From positions 1 through 64,000 of the forward strand of contig NZ_JAFCJZ010000010.1 of assembly GCF_018130765.1 (NCBI RefSeq): a DNA stretch of 64,000 nt. Direction: 5' to 3'. The notes beneath the pieces are model-generated. The model saw only the letters and a list, made by a program, of their open reading frames with translations. It searched no databases and was not told the DNA's origin. Below are positions 53,153-62,007 of the stretch, one piece after another. Positions within the stretch are counted from its first letter, which is position 1; every line of letters starts with the position of its first letter. The position numbers and the translations under genes were made by a program. The stretch is from Bradyrhizobium iriomotense. GTDB taxonomy: Bacteria > Pseudomonadota > Alphaproteobacteria > Rhizobiales > Xanthobacteraceae.

Positions 53153-54376
53153 TCACACATCCAGCCGGCTGAACACCAGCGTGGCGTTGGTGCCGCCGAA
53201 GCCGAAGGAGTTCGACAGCACGGTGCCAACCTTCACGTTGTCGATGCGCTTGCGCACGATCGGCATGTCGGCAAAGACAGGGTCGAGTTCCTGGATGTGC
53301 GCGCTCTCGCAGATGAAGCCGTTGTTCATCATCAGCAGCGAGTAGATCGCCTCCTGCACGCCGGTGGCGCCCAGCGAATGGCCGGTCAGAGCCTTGGTGG
53401 CGGAGATCGGCGGACACTTCTCGCCGACGCCGAACACTCTTCGGATCGCCTCGATCTCCGGCGGATCGCCGGCCGGCGTCGAGGTCGCATGCGGATTGAT
53501 GTAGTCGACCTTGGTCTTCACCGTCGACATCGCCATGCGCATGCAGCGCTCGGCGCCTTCGCCCGACGGTGCGACCATGTCGTGGCCGTCCGACGTCGCG
53601 CCATAGCCGACGATCTCGCCATAGATGCGCGCGCCGCGCGCCTTGGCATGCTCGAGCTCTTCCAGCACCAGCACGCCGGCGCCGCCGGCGATGACGAAGC
53701 CGTCGCGATTGACGTCGTAGGGACGCGACGCGGTGGCGGGCGTGTCGTTGTATTTCGAGGACATCGCGCCCATGGCGTCGAACAGCACCGACAGCGACCA
53801 GTCCAGCTCCTCGCAGCCGCCGGCGAAGATGACGTCCTGCTTGCCGATCTGGATCGTCTCATAGGCATTGCCGACGCAGTGGTTCGACGTCGCGCAGGCC
53901 GAGGAGATCGAATAGTTCACGCCCTTGATCTTGAACCAGGTCGCGAGCGTCGCGGAGGCCGTCGACGACATCGCCTTCGGCACCGCAAACGGTCCGACGC
54001 GCTTCGGCCCCTTGGTGCGGGTGATGTCGGCGGCTTCGACGATGGTACGCGCGGACGGACCGCCCGAACCCATGATGATGCCGGTGCGGATGTTGGAGAC
54101 TTCGTCAGGCGACAGACCGGAATCCTGGATCGCCTGCTCCATCGCGATGTGATTCCACGCCGCGCCCTGACCGAGGAACCGCATGGCGCGGCGATCGACC
54201 ACCGTCGAAGGATCGAGCGTCGGCTCACCTTGCACCTGCGAACGGAAGCCGAGCTCGGCATATTTCTCAGCCCGCGAAATGCCCGACTTCGCCTCGTGAA
54301 GGCTCGCAAGCACTTCCTGGGTGTTGTTTCCGATGGACGAAACGATGCCCATTCCGGTGACCACAACCCGCCTCAT
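53153..54376 (-). CDS. fabB: 3-oxoacyl-[acyl-carrier-protein] synthase I
   Basis: A 407-residue condensing enzyme. Nucleophile C161 in NYSISSACATSNHCVGNAYE, His residues in NPHATSTPAGDPPE and TKALTGHSLGATG complete the C-H-H triad. The ATSNHC segment and pairing with fabA mark FabB, which elongates the cis-3-decenoyl product of FabA into unsaturated fatty acids. ATG 54376 lies 41 bases after the fabA stop, so fabA-fabB form an operon, with fabI probably included. Confidence 0.96.
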   Translation of the reverse strand: MRRVVVTGMGIVSSIGNNTQEVLASLHEAKSGISRAEKYAELGFRSQVQGEPTLDPSTVVDRRAMRFLGQGAAWNHIAMEQAIQDSGLSPDEVSNIRTGIIMGSGGPSARTIVEAADITRTKGPKRVGPFAVPKAMSSTASATLATWFKIKGVNYSISSACATSNHCVGNAYETIQIGKQDVIFAGGCEELDWSLSVLFDAMGAMSSKYNDTPATASRPYDVNRDGFVIAGGAGVLVLEELEHAKARGARIYGEIVGYGATSDGHDMVAPSGEGAERCMRMAMSTVKTKVDYINPHATSTPAGDPPEIEAIRRVFGVGEKCPPISATKALTGHSLGATGVQEAIYSLLMMNNGFICESAHIQELDPVFADMPIVRKRIDNVKVGTVLSNSFGFGGTNATLVFSRLDV

Positions 54377-54417
54377 GACAGCCTCGCCTAAATCGTTGTC
54401 TTTCTTGGTGATGCGCC

Positions 54418-54939
54418 TCAGCCCAGGCTCGTGCCCTGCTTGAACAGGCCGACCTTCAGATCCTTGGCGCGATAGATAATCTGGTCATCGACCGAAAGCC
54501 ACCCGTCGGCGATACCGAGCACCAGCTTTGAGCGCATCACGCGCTTCATGTCGACGTTGTACACAACCTTGCGGGCCTCGGGCAGCACCTGGCCACTGAA
54601 CTTTAATTCGTTCAGGCCGAGCGCGCGACCACGACCTTCGCCGCCGATCCAGCCCAGATAGAAGCCGACCATTTGCCACAGCGCATCGAGGCCGAGGCAG
54701 CCCGGCATCACCGGGTCGTTCTTGAAATGGCAGCCGAAGAACCAGAGGTCCGGCTTCACGTCGAGCTCGGCGCGCACCACCCCCTTGCCGAACTCGCCGC
54801 CATTGTCGTTGATTTCCGTGATGCGGTCGAACATCAGCATCGGCGGCAGCGGCAGCTGGGCGTTGCCCGGGCCGAACATCTCGCCGCGGGCACACGCCAG
54901 CAAGTCTTCATATTCGTAACCGTTGCGCCTGTTCAGCAT
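54418..54939 (-). CDS. fabA: 3-hydroxydecanoyl-[ACP] dehydratase/isomerase
   Basis: A 173-residue hot-dog-fold enzyme that dehydrates 3-hydroxydecanoyl-ACP and isomerises it to the cis-3 product. ATG 54939 (MLNRRNGYEYEDLLACARGE) is chosen on family length; the frame is open 81 bases further. Catalytic H71 and D85 are in FFGCHFKNDPVMPGCLGLDALW, at the same spacing as E. coli H70/D84. First gene of the fabA-fabB-fabI unit; divergent from irr. Confidence 0.96.
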   Translation of the reverse strand: MLNRRNGYEYEDLLACARGEMFGPGNAQLPLPPMLMFDRITEINDNGGEFGKGVVRAELDVKPDLWFFGCHFKNDPVMPGCLGLDALWQMVGFYLGWIGGEGRGRALGLNELKFSGQVLPEARKVVYNVDMKRVMRSKLVLGIADGWLSVDDQIIYRAKDLKVGLFKQGTSLG

Positions 54940-55291
54940 GCACGAGCCTCTGTTCAAATTCCGGTTGAGCGGCGTTCTTTGGCGAAAATGGGCCCCGTCT
55001 CGGTCGGAGAGCAACGCCAATGGCCGTCGTCAGGCGCAGCCCCCGCAAGCCCCGGATGGACGGCGGACCGAGCTTCCATGCCCGGTTGCGCCAAAATCGG
55101 CTAAGCGGAACCGCGGGCTCTCTAACACAGGCTATTTCGGTGGCAAAGCGCTCTCATGAAGGTAAAATGACGGGGTCCTCGCCCGGTTCCAGAGCTGATT
55201 AGAACCTCTCTAGTTGCGAGAAACTTGCATCTGCATCTTTCTGTTCTTATATTGCAGGGAGATATTGTTCACGCGTGCCCGAAATCTGGAA
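54940..55291. other. fabA-irr divergent intergenic region
   Basis: A 352-base non-coding gap. The right side holds the irr promoter with TGCATC repeats (see separate entry). Upstream of it, ATTAGAACCTCTCTAGTT at about 55198-55215 is only a partial match to an Irr box. The fabA promoter should lie at 54950-55100, but no clear -35/-10 pair was recognised. No gene is supported. Confidence 0.5.
55225..55253 (+). promoter_or_regulatory. irr promoter with tandem Fur/Mur-type TGCATC hexamers
   Basis: TTGCAT (55225-55230) and TATATT (55248-55253) are spaced by 17 bases. Two perfect TGCATC hexamers (55226-55231 and 55232-55237) overlap the -35 box and spacer, and an imperfect TGCGAG lies at 55215-55220. 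In Bradyrhizobium japonicum, Fur binds three imperfect TGCATC direct repeats at the irr promoter, which is the same arrangement. Confidence 0.7.
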
Positions 55292-55783
55292 ATGAGCGAG
55301 AATACCGCGCCCCATCACGACGACGACGTCCATGCCGCGGCCCTCCTGTCCGGCCGCCAGCCGGCCCTGACCGGCTGCCCCTGGCACGATGTCAACGAAA
55401 TGCTCCAGTCTGCCGGGCTGCGTCCGACGCGCCAGCGGATGGCGCTCGGCTGGCTCCTGTTCGGCAAGGGTGCGCGCCACCTCACGGCTGAAATGCTGTA
55501 CGAGGAAGCGACGCTCGCCAAGGTCCCGGTGTCGCTGGCAACCGTCTACAACACGCTGAACCAGCTCACCGACGCCGGCCTGCTCCGCCAGGTCAGTGTC
55601 GACGGCACCAAGACCTATTTCGATACCAACGTCACCACCCACCACCATTACTACCTCGAGAACAGCCATGAGCTGGTCGACATCGAGGATCCGCATCTGG
55701 CGCTGTCCAAGATGCCGGAGGTGCCCGAGGGTTACGAGATCTCGCGCATCGATATGGTCGTGCGCCTGCGCAAGAAGCGCTGA
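55292..55783 (+). CDS. irr: Iron response regulator Irr
   Basis: A 163-residue Fur-superfamily regulator of haem synthesis and iron homeostasis. ATG 55292 (MSENTAPHHDDDVHAAALLS) gives the length known for B. japonicum Irr; the open frame upstream is non-conserved. The haem-regulatory motif is G28-C29-P-W-H-D, the HTH is LAKVPVSLATVYNTLNQLTD, and THHHYYLENSHELVDIED carries the His triplet of the second haem site. In Bradyrhizobium Irr is degraded under iron sufficiency in a haem-dependent manner. It is divergent from fabA. Confidence 0.97.
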   Translation: MSENTAPHHDDDVHAAALLSGRQPALTGCPWHDVNEMLQSAGLRPTRQRMALGWLLFGKGARHLTAEMLYEEATLAKVPVSLATVYNTLNQLTDAGLLRQVSVDGTKTYFDTNVTTHHHYYLENSHELVDIEDPHLALSKMPEVPEGYEISRIDMVVRLRKKR

Positions 55784-55812
55784 GATCGATCCAAATCTGC
55801 TGAATTCGTCGT

Positions 55813-55951
55813 CATGGCCGGGCTTGTCCCGGCCATTGCTATTTGCACTGTCATTCCGGGATGGTCCGAAGGACCAGACCTCAGATGCGCAATTGCGCAT
55901 CGTGGAATCTCGAGATCCCGGGTCTGGCGCTTCGCGCCATCCCGGGATGAC
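55813..55951. repeat. irr terminator-like hairpin and family C palindromic repeat, copy 3
   Basis: ATGGCCGGG-CTTGT-CCCGGCCAT (55813-55835) is a 9-base-pair hairpin after irr. It is followed at 55850-55951 by a family C unit (GTCATTCCGGGATGG ... CCATCCCGGGATGAC) with inner GAATCTCGAGATCC- and CAATTGCGC-type palindromes. Between the convergent irr and SH3 genes. Confidence 0.65.
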
Positions 55952-55959
55952 CCTTCGGG

Positions 55960-56490
55960 TCAATTCACCTGCTCGTCCGAATATACGCCCCAGAGGCGCT
56001 CCTGCTGGATCCAGCCGTCAAAACCGTTGCCGGTGACACGGCACCAGTTTGCAGTGCACTTCTTCACCTGGGTGACGACACCGGCCTGGAGCCTGGCCGC
56101 GACCGCGCTGTCGGGATCGGCCCGGTCATAGATCGGCGCGAGGTCGTCCTTGTGCTTCATGGTGACGACCGCAGTGCGGCGGCCCGACAGTAGCGAGTGA
56201 TAGACCCAGCCCTCGGCGCCCTCGGAATCGCGCACCCGGCGCCAGTTCTCGAACTCGGCGGTAATTTCGACTGGCAGGCCGGCGCGGGTATAGACCCAGG
56301 CCACGTCATTGTCCTTGGTCGGGCCGCCGCGGACGTTGACGTGATCGGACTTGAGGCTGACATAGCGCGGCACGGGCAAGCCGCTGGCGGTCTGCGGGGT
56401 ATTGTCCTTCGCCGAATGCGAGGGGCCGACCGAGGCGCTCAACCAGGTACAAACGAGCGCCATCACCGAACAAAAACGCCCCAACGCCAT
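55960..56490 (-). CDS. Secreted SH3-domain protein
   Basis: A 176-residue protein; ATG 56490 (MALGRFCSVMALVCTWLSAS) is chosen because it begins a signal peptide cleaved near HSA; the longer frame adds 10 residues. Two bacterial SH3-like domains follow: VSLKSDHVNVRGGPTKDNDV ... WVYHSLLSGRR, and APIYDRADPDSAVAARLQAG ... DGWIQQERLWGVY. This tandem SH3_4 arrangement is typical of periplasmic alphaproteobacterial proteins that may bind peptidoglycan. A Cys in ANWCRV could pair with KKCTAN. Divergent from the dehydrogenase gene. Confidence 0.87.
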   Translation of the reverse strand: MALGRFCSVMALVCTWLSASVGPSHSAKDNTPQTASGLPVPRYVSLKSDHVNVRGGPTKDNDVAWVYTRAGLPVEITAEFENWRRVRDSEGAEGWVYHSLLSGRRTAVVTMKHKDDLAPIYDRADPDSAVAARLQAGVVTQVKKCTANWCRVTGNGFDGWIQQERLWGVYSDEQVN

Positions 56491-56818
56491 CAACCCGCCT
56501 CCTGTCGAGGACCCGGCCACGCCGACCCCTCACCCCAAACCGCAAAAACCCTGCCGCGTCAGTTCCTGACCCGCCCCACGCGGGTGTTCCGCCAAGCCTT
56601 AACCCGTGGTTCTTGTCTTGGCCCGGCCTTCTGCTAGAGAGGACGGACGCTTGAACAACCAGTTTGTCCCGATTTTCCAGCCTGGAAATGTCGGGAGAGC
56701 TTGAAGGAAACGCCGGGGACGACACGGCAAGGGCAGTGTCGAACAACCGGGTTAATGAGGCCTGAACGACCGGCCTTTGGCGACAGAGGCGGCGTGCGGC
56801 GCCTCATGAGAGCAGGAC
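56491..56818. other. Gap between divergent SH3 and dehydrogenase genes
   Basis: This 328-base gap contains no recognised gene or repeat. CAAGCCTTAACCCG at about 56594-56607 is a single TTAA half-site. AGGAAACGCC and GAGAGCAGGAC precede the two possible starts on the plus strand. No -35/-10 pair stands out. Confidence 0.35.
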
Positions 56819-57820
56819 ATGTCGGTGAAGAAAAAGCCCCTCGTCGTGGTGACGCGCAAGCTGCCGGATTCGATCGAGACGCGGATGCGCGAGCTGTTCG
56901 ACGCGCGGATCAATCTCGACGACACGCCGATGTCGCCTGAGCAGATCGCGGAAGCCGCGCGCACCGCCGACGTGCTGGTTCCGACCGTGACCGACCACAT
57001 CACCGCCGACGTCGTCAACCAGCCCGACTGCAAGCTGCGCCTGATCGCCAATTTCGGCAACGGCGTCGACAATATCGACGTCGAGGCCGCGCATGCCCGC
57101 GGCATCACCGTCACCAACACGCCAAAAGTTCTGACCGAAGACACCGCCGACATGACCATGGCGCTGATCCTGGCCGTGCCGCGTCGGATGATCGAAGGCG
57201 CCTCGATCCTGACCGAAGGAAAACCGTGGCCCGGCTGGTCGCCGACCTGGATGCTCGGCCACCGCATTGGGGGAAAACGTCTCGGCATCGTCGGCATGGG
57301 CCGCATCGGCCAGGCGGTAGCGCGCCGCGCCCGCGCCTTCGGCCTGCAAATCCACTATCACAACCGCCGTCCCGTGGCGCCGAAGATCGCCGAGGAGCTG
57401 GGCGCGACCTATTGGGAAAGCCTCGACCAGATGCTGGCGCGGATGGACATCATCTCGGTGAACTGTCCGCACACGCCGGCGACCTATCACCTGCTCTCGG
57501 CGCGGCGGCTGAAGCTAATCCGCAAGGACGCCTATATCGTCAACACCGCGCGCGGCGAGGTGACCGACGAGGACACGCTGATCAAGCTGATCGAAGGGGG
57601 CGAGATCGGCGGCGCCGCCCTCGACGTCTATGAGCACGAGCCCGCGGTCAATCCGAAGCTGGTGCGGCTTGCGAAAGCCGGCAAGGTGATACTGATGCCG
57701 CATATGGGCTCGGCCACGATCGAAGGCCGCGTCGAGATGGGCGAGAAGGTGATCATCAACATCCGCACCTTCCTCGACGCCCACAAGCCGCCGGATCGCG
57801 TGCTGCCGAGCATGCTGTAG
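56819..57820 (+). CDS. D-2-hydroxyacid dehydrogenase (glyoxylate/hydroxypyruvate reductase-like)
   Basis: A 333-residue NAD(P)-dependent dehydrogenase. The Rossmann motif is RLGIVGMGRIGQAVARRARA (residues about 155-175). The catalytic Arg is in NTARGEVTDEDTL, the Glu in DVYEHEPAVNP, and the His in LMPHMGSATIEGR. The sequence is closest in pattern to glyoxylate reductase/glycerate dehydrogenase (GyaR) proteins. Probable reaction: glyoxylate or hydroxypyruvate to glycolate or D-glycerate. ATG 56819 lies behind GCAGGAC. Monocistronic; converges with moeB. Confidence 0.9.
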   Translation: MSVKKKPLVVVTRKLPDSIETRMRELFDARINLDDTPMSPEQIAEAARTADVLVPTVTDHITADVVNQPDCKLRLIANFGNGVDNIDVEAAHARGITVTNTPKVLTEDTADMTMALILAVPRRMIEGASILTEGKPWPGWSPTWMLGHRIGGKRLGIVGMGRIGQAVARRARAFGLQIHYHNRRPVAPKIAEELGATYWESLDQMLARMDIISVNCPHTPATYHLLSARRLKLIRKDAYIVNTARGEVTDEDTLIKLIEGGEIGGAALDVYEHEPAVNPKLVRLAKAGKVILMPHMGSATIEGRVEMGEKVIINIRTFLDAHKPPDRVLPSML

Positions 57821-57831
57821 GGTGCCGCACG

Positions 57832-58635
57832 CTACTCGCGATGGATGCTTAGATCATCGAACACAGGCCCGTCGCCATTGAGCGGATTGGCTGGATCGCG
57901 CGCATAGCGCAGCGTCTCGAAGCGCATCGCGCGTGCATCGATCATCAGGAGGCGGCCGACCAGGCCGTCGCCGAAGCCGACGATCTCGCGGATCGCCTCC
58001 AGTGCCATCATCGAGCCGAGCACGCCGGCCAGCGCGCCCATGACGCCGGCCTCGGCGCAGGCCGGCACGGTGCCGGGCGGCGGCGCCTCCGGGAACAGGC
58101 AGCGATAGGTCGGATTGAACTCGCCCTGCTCATTCGTCTCGTGCGCGCGGATGGTGGTGAGCGAGCCGTCGAAAGTGCCGAGCGCCGCCGTGATCAGCGG
58201 GCGCTTGGCGAAGAAGCAGGCATCGGAGACGAGATAACGCGTCGAGAAATTGTCGGAGCCGTCGAGCACGAGGTCGTAATCGCCGATCAGGCAGAGCGCG
58301 TTGTCGGCGTTGAGCCAGGTGGCGTGGCCGACGAAACGGACATGCGGATTCAGCGCCGCGATGCGCTCGGCGGCGCTCTCGACCTTGTGCCGGCCGATGT
58401 CGGGCGTCGTGTGGATGACCTGGCGCTGCAGGTTGGACAGCGACACCACGTCGTCGTCGACCACGCCGAGCGTGCCGACGCCGGCGGCGGCCAGATACAT
58501 CAGGGCGGGCGCGCCGAGCCCGCCGGCGCCAACCACCAGCACGGAGGCCCTTTTCAGCGCGGCCTGACCGGGACCACCGACATCGCGCAGCACGATATGG
58601 CGGGCATAGCGTTCGAGTTCGTCCGGGCTCAGCAC
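57832..58635 (-). CDS. moeB: Molybdopterin-synthase adenylyltransferase/ThiF-family E1-like enzyme
   Basis: A 267-residue E1-like enzyme that adenylates the C-terminal Gly of a small sulfur carrier such as MoaD. GTG 58635 is the start (MLSPDELERYARHIVLRDVG). The ATP-binding glycine loop is VLVVGAGGLGAPALMYLAAA. DDDVVSLSNLQRQVIHTTPD and DNFSTRYLVSDACF are conserved blocks. The zinc site is reduced: YRCLFPE and PACAEAGVMG each have a single Cys, with no classic CxxC pairs, so zinc binding may be lost. ThiF and MoeB cannot be separated on sequence alone; no moa or thi gene is near. Confidence 0.87.
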   Translation of the reverse strand: MLSPDELERYARHIVLRDVGGPGQAALKRASVLVVGAGGLGAPALMYLAAAGVGTLGVVDDDVVSLSNLQRQVIHTTPDIGRHKVESAAERIAALNPHVRFVGHATWLNADNALCLIGDYDLVLDGSDNFSTRYLVSDACFFAKRPLITAALGTFDGSLTTIRAHETNEQGEFNPTYRCLFPEAPPPGTVPACAEAGVMGALAGVLGSMMALEAIREIVGFGDGLVGRLLMIDARAMRFETLRYARDPANPLNGDGPVFDDLSIHRE

Positions 58636-58726
58636 CTTCTCTTACTCCTGAACCACCGCAACATTGTTCGCGACCAACGAGATGTGCTTGAATGGCATTG
58701 CGTTCAATGGGCTGGCTGGATTTGTC

Positions 58727-60088
58727 ATGAGATCGATGCTTGCGGCAACAATGATGTTGGCGGCCGCCACAGGCGCGAACGCCCAGATGACGGCGCCGCA
58801 GGTCCCCGGCACCAAGCCGAAGCCGGTCCAGACCGTTCCGATCAAGCCGCCCGCACTGCAAACGGCGTCGGAAACCGCCGATGCCATGGCGCAGGCCGAG
58901 CGCCTGTCGCTGCAGTCCGACCTCGCCTGGGTCGGGGAATATAACGGCGCCATCACCGGCGATGTCAGCGAGCGCATGGTCAACGCCATCAAGGAGTACC
59001 AGAAGAAAAAGGGCGGCAAGCCGACCGGCGTGCTCAACCCGCAGGAACGCGCCGCGCTCGCCGAGACGGCGCGGCGGAAGCAGGACGGCGTCGGCTGGAA
59101 GATCGTGACCGAGATGACCAGCGGCGCGCGGCTCGGCATTCCCTCAAAGCTGGTGCCGCAGCAGGCGACCGACGCCAACGGCTCGAAATGGATCTCGCCG
59201 ACCGGAACCGTGCAGGTGCTGCTGAGCCGCCGCAAGGAGGCGAACCCGACCACCGCAAAGCTCGCGGAGGCCGAGAAGAAGGAACCCGCCGGCCGCAAGG
59301 TCGACTACACCGTGGTGAAGCCCGACTTCTTCGTGCTGTCGGGCTTGCAGGGCCTGAAGAAGTTCTACGTGCGCGGCACCTTCAAAGGCGACGAGGTCCG
59401 CATCATGACGATCCTCTACGACCAGGCGATGGAGAATACGGTCGAGCCGGTCGTGATCGCGATGTCGAGCGCGTTCAATGCGTTTCCATCCACCCCGATG
59501 GCCGGACCGCCGCCGCGCAAGAATGTCGAATACGGCACCGGCATCGTCGTCAGCGATGACGGCGCGATTCTGGCCGACCGCCTCGTCACCGACAGCTGCC
59601 TGGCGATCACCATCGCGGGCTTCGGCAGCGCCGACCGCCTCGCCGAGGACAAGGAGCACGATCTCGCGCTGCTGCACATCTATGGCGCGCGGGGCCTGAA
59701 GCCGCTCGGCCTCACCAGTGGCGCAGCGAAGACGAGCGTCGATGTCATCGGCATCGCCGATCCGCAGAGCCAGGGCGGCGCGGCCGGCGTGTCGAGCGTC
59801 AAGGGCGCGCTGGCGCCGGTCACATCAAGCGATTCCGCGCTGTCGCCGCCACCGGCGGTCGGCTTCTCCGGTGGTCCCGCGATCGACGGCGACGGCAAGT
59901 TCGCCGGCGTCGCGCTGCTGAAGCCGGCGATGGTCGCGGGGCCCGCGACGTCGGTGCCGGCGTCACAGGCGGTGATGGTCTCCGCGGAGACGGCGCGCGA
60001 TTTCCTGAAAGCGAATGGCGTGATCGCGAACGGCACATCGGCGGACGCGAAAGCCGCCGTCGTGCGCGTGATCTGCGTGCGGAAGTAG
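58727..60088 (+). CDS. Secreted trypsin-fold protein with peptidoglycan-binding domain, catalytic His missing
   Basis: A 453-residue exported protein. ATG 58727 opens a signal peptide (MRSMLAATMMLAAATGANAQ); the frame is open from TTG 58664. Residues about 60-110 fit a PG_binding_1 domain (DLAWVGEYNGAITGDVSERM). Residues 265-430 fit the trypsin/HtrA fold: GTGIVVSDDGAILADRLVTD matches the His segment but has Leu286 where His is expected; D312 is in EHDLALL and S381 in GFSGGPAIDG. With His absent it is probably not a normal serine protease; a binding or scaffold role is inferred. Confidence 0.8.
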   Translation: MRSMLAATMMLAAATGANAQMTAPQVPGTKPKPVQTVPIKPPALQTASETADAMAQAERLSLQSDLAWVGEYNGAITGDVSERMVNAIKEYQKKKGGKPTGVLNPQERAALAETARRKQDGVGWKIVTEMTSGARLGIPSKLVPQQATDANGSKWISPTGTVQVLLSRRKEANPTTAKLAEAEKKEPAGRKVDYTVVKPDFFVLSGLQGLKKFYVRGTFKGDEVRIMTILYDQAMENTVEPVVIAMSSAFNAFPSTPMAGPPPRKNVEYGTGIVVSDDGAILADRLVTDSCLAITIAGFGSADRLAEDKEHDLALLHIYGARGLKPLGLTSGAAKTSVDVIGIADPQSQGGAAGVSSVKGALAPVTSSDSALSPPPAVGFSGGPAIDGDGKFAGVALLKPAMVAGPATSVPASQAVMVSAETARDFLKANGVIANGTSADAKAAVVRVICVRK

Positions 60089-60111
60089 CGATCAGCGAGG
60101 ATAGCGCTTCT

Positions 60112-60285
60112 CTCGTGTCCCGGACGCGGAGCGGCATGAAATGCCGCTCCGCCGAGCCGGGACCCATGCATCCGCAAATTCGGTGCAAGTAGCTCTCTGG
60201 GCCCCGGCTCTGCAGCGCATCACCATAGCGCGTCGAAGACGCGCGTGAACGCGCTTATGGTGCTGCGCCGCGTCCGGGGCACGAG
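60112..60285. repeat. Long palindromic intergenic repeat (family E)
   Basis: CTCGTGTCCCGGACGCGG pairs with CCGCGTCCGGGGCACGAG at the outer edges. Inside are GAGCGGCAT-GAA-ATGCCGCTC and GCGCATCACCATAGCGCG...CGCGCTTATGGTGCTGCG palindromes. Only one copy was seen in this window. It fills the gap between the convergent pseudo-protease and ggt genes and ends 3 bases before the ggt stop. Confidence 0.65.
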
Positions 60286-60287
60286 AG

Positions 60288-61967
60288 CTAGCTCAGCCTG
60301 AACCTGACCCCGGCCTTCGCAAGCCCACCCGAAATCCCGACCGGCGTGCCATCCGCGCGCCAGCAGGCGGCGCCGGTCATGGTGCCGTCGTCGTCGAACG
60401 CGATTGCATTCATGCCGCCGGCGACGGTCGCCACGGGCTGCACCTTGTGGCCGAGCGCCGCGAGTTTGACGCGAACGCTCTCCGGCACCTTCAGCTCGAC
60501 CTCGAGCGCGTTGCCCTCGGTCCAGACCCGGGGCGCCTCGACCGCCTCCTGCAGGCTCATGCCGTGGTCGATCAGATTGACCAGCGCCTGCATCGCGCTC
60601 GGGAAGATGCGCTTTCCTCCGGGCAGCCCCAACGCAAAGCGCAGCTTGCCACCATTCAGCGCCATCATTGGCGACATCGAGGTGGTGACGCGCTTGCCCG
60701 GCGCCAGCGACAGCGCATGGCCCGGCCGCGGATCGAACAGGTTCATGTAATTGTTGGCGACGGCCCCAAGGCCCGGGATCATGATCTTGGCGCCGAACAG
60801 ATTGTTGATGGTCTGCGTGGTCGCAACCACGTTGCCGAAGCTATCTGCCGCCGTCATGTGCGTGGTGTGCGCGCCTTCGAGCTGGGACACGCCGGCGCTC
60901 CAGGCCTGCGCCCGTGCCGGATCGATCGCACGGCGGCGCTCCTCGGCATAGGCTTTCGAGGTCAGCCTCTCCACGGGCACGCCGACATAGTCAGGATCGC
61001 CGCTGGCGGCAGCGCGATCGGCGAAGGCGATCTTCAGGACCTCGGCAAGATAGTGGATCGTCTCCGGCGTGCCGAAGCCGAGGCCTTCGATGTCGTAGCC
61101 TTCCAGGATGTTCAGCATCTGCGCGATATGCACGCCAGACGCCGCGGGCGGCGGCGGGCCCAAAATGGTCCAGCCGCGATAGTCGGCGCGGATCGGCTGC
61201 CGCTCGACGGTCTTGTAACCGGTGAGATCGTTGCGGCGGATGAAGCCGCCGGCCTTCTCCATGTAGTCGACGAGGATGTCGCCGAGCGGCCCCTCGTAGA
61301 GCGCTGTCCCGCCGTGATCGGCGATAGTGCGCAGCGTCTCGGCATATTCCGATTGCACCACGCGCTCGCCGACCTTCAGCGGCTCGCCATCAGGCAGAAA
61401 GACCGCCGCGATCGGCTTGTCCTTGCGCATCTCGGCCGCGCACTCGCTGATGCATTCGTGCAGGTACGGCGTCGCCGCATAGCCGCGCGCGGCATACTTG
61501 ATGGCGGGCTGCATGACGTCGGCAAGGCTCATGGTGCCGAACCTTTGCAGCGTCTCGCACCAGGCCTTCAGCGAGCCCGGCGTGGCAACCGCTTTCGGGC
61601 CGTTGAGATTCTCGTTGCCGACAGTGTCGAACACGTCATGCGCCGAACCTGGCTTCGAGGTGTACGTGGTGTCGTGAACGGCCGATGGCACCGTGCTCTG
61701 GCCATCGATGAAGCGATGGCTGCCGTCAGCGAGCCGGATATGCGCCATGCCGCCGCCGATGATGCCGACCATCATCGGCTCGACCACGGTCAGCGTGAAC
61801 AGGGTTGCGATCGCGGCATCGATGGCGTTGCCGCCGGCGGCCAGCATCTCCGCACCGGCACTGGAGGCAAGCGGATGGTTGCTGACCACCATGCCGCGAC
61901 TCGAGACCACCGGCATCTTCTGGCAGTCAAAGGTGGTTGCCGTCCGGTCGCGCCAGTTGCCGCTCAT
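60288..61967 (-). CDS. ggt: Gamma-glutamyltransferase family protein
   Basis: A 559-residue N-terminal-nucleophile hydrolase. ATG 61967 (MSGNWRDRTATTFDCQKMPV). The nucleophile Thr is in GAHTTHMTAADSFGNVVATT, where the precursor self-cleaves into two subunits. Other conserved blocks: GMVVSNHPLASSAGAEMLAA, GGNAIDAAIA, GPPPPAASGVHIAQML and TSMSPMMALNGGKLRFALGL. No signal peptide is present, unlike E. coli GGT, so it may work in the cytosol on glutathione, gamma-glutamyl amides or a related acylase substrate. An inverted repeat lies 41-69 bases upstream. Confidence 0.92.
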   Translation of the reverse strand: MSGNWRDRTATTFDCQKMPVVSSRGMVVSNHPLASSAGAEMLAAGGNAIDAAIATLFTLTVVEPMMVGIIGGGMAHIRLADGSHRFIDGQSTVPSAVHDTTYTSKPGSAHDVFDTVGNENLNGPKAVATPGSLKAWCETLQRFGTMSLADVMQPAIKYAARGYAATPYLHECISECAAEMRKDKPIAAVFLPDGEPLKVGERVVQSEYAETLRTIADHGGTALYEGPLGDILVDYMEKAGGFIRRNDLTGYKTVERQPIRADYRGWTILGPPPPAASGVHIAQMLNILEGYDIEGLGFGTPETIHYLAEVLKIAFADRAAASGDPDYVGVPVERLTSKAYAEERRRAIDPARAQAWSAGVSQLEGAHTTHMTAADSFGNVVATTQTINNLFGAKIMIPGLGAVANNYMNLFDPRPGHALSLAPGKRVTTSMSPMMALNGGKLRFALGLPGGKRIFPSAMQALVNLIDHGMSLQEAVEAPRVWTEGNALEVELKVPESVRVKLAALGHKVQPVATVAGGMNAIAFDDDGTMTGAACWRADGTPVGISGGLAKAGVRFRLS

Positions 61968-62007
61968 CTCGCCTGCCCTTTCTATTTACGGTGGCGAGCA
62001 CATCATA

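Noticed and set aside
55198..55215. Irr-box-like ATTAGAACCTCTCTAGTT upstream of irr
   Set aside because: Only one half matches the Irr-box consensus well; the other half has two differences, so it is not called as a site.
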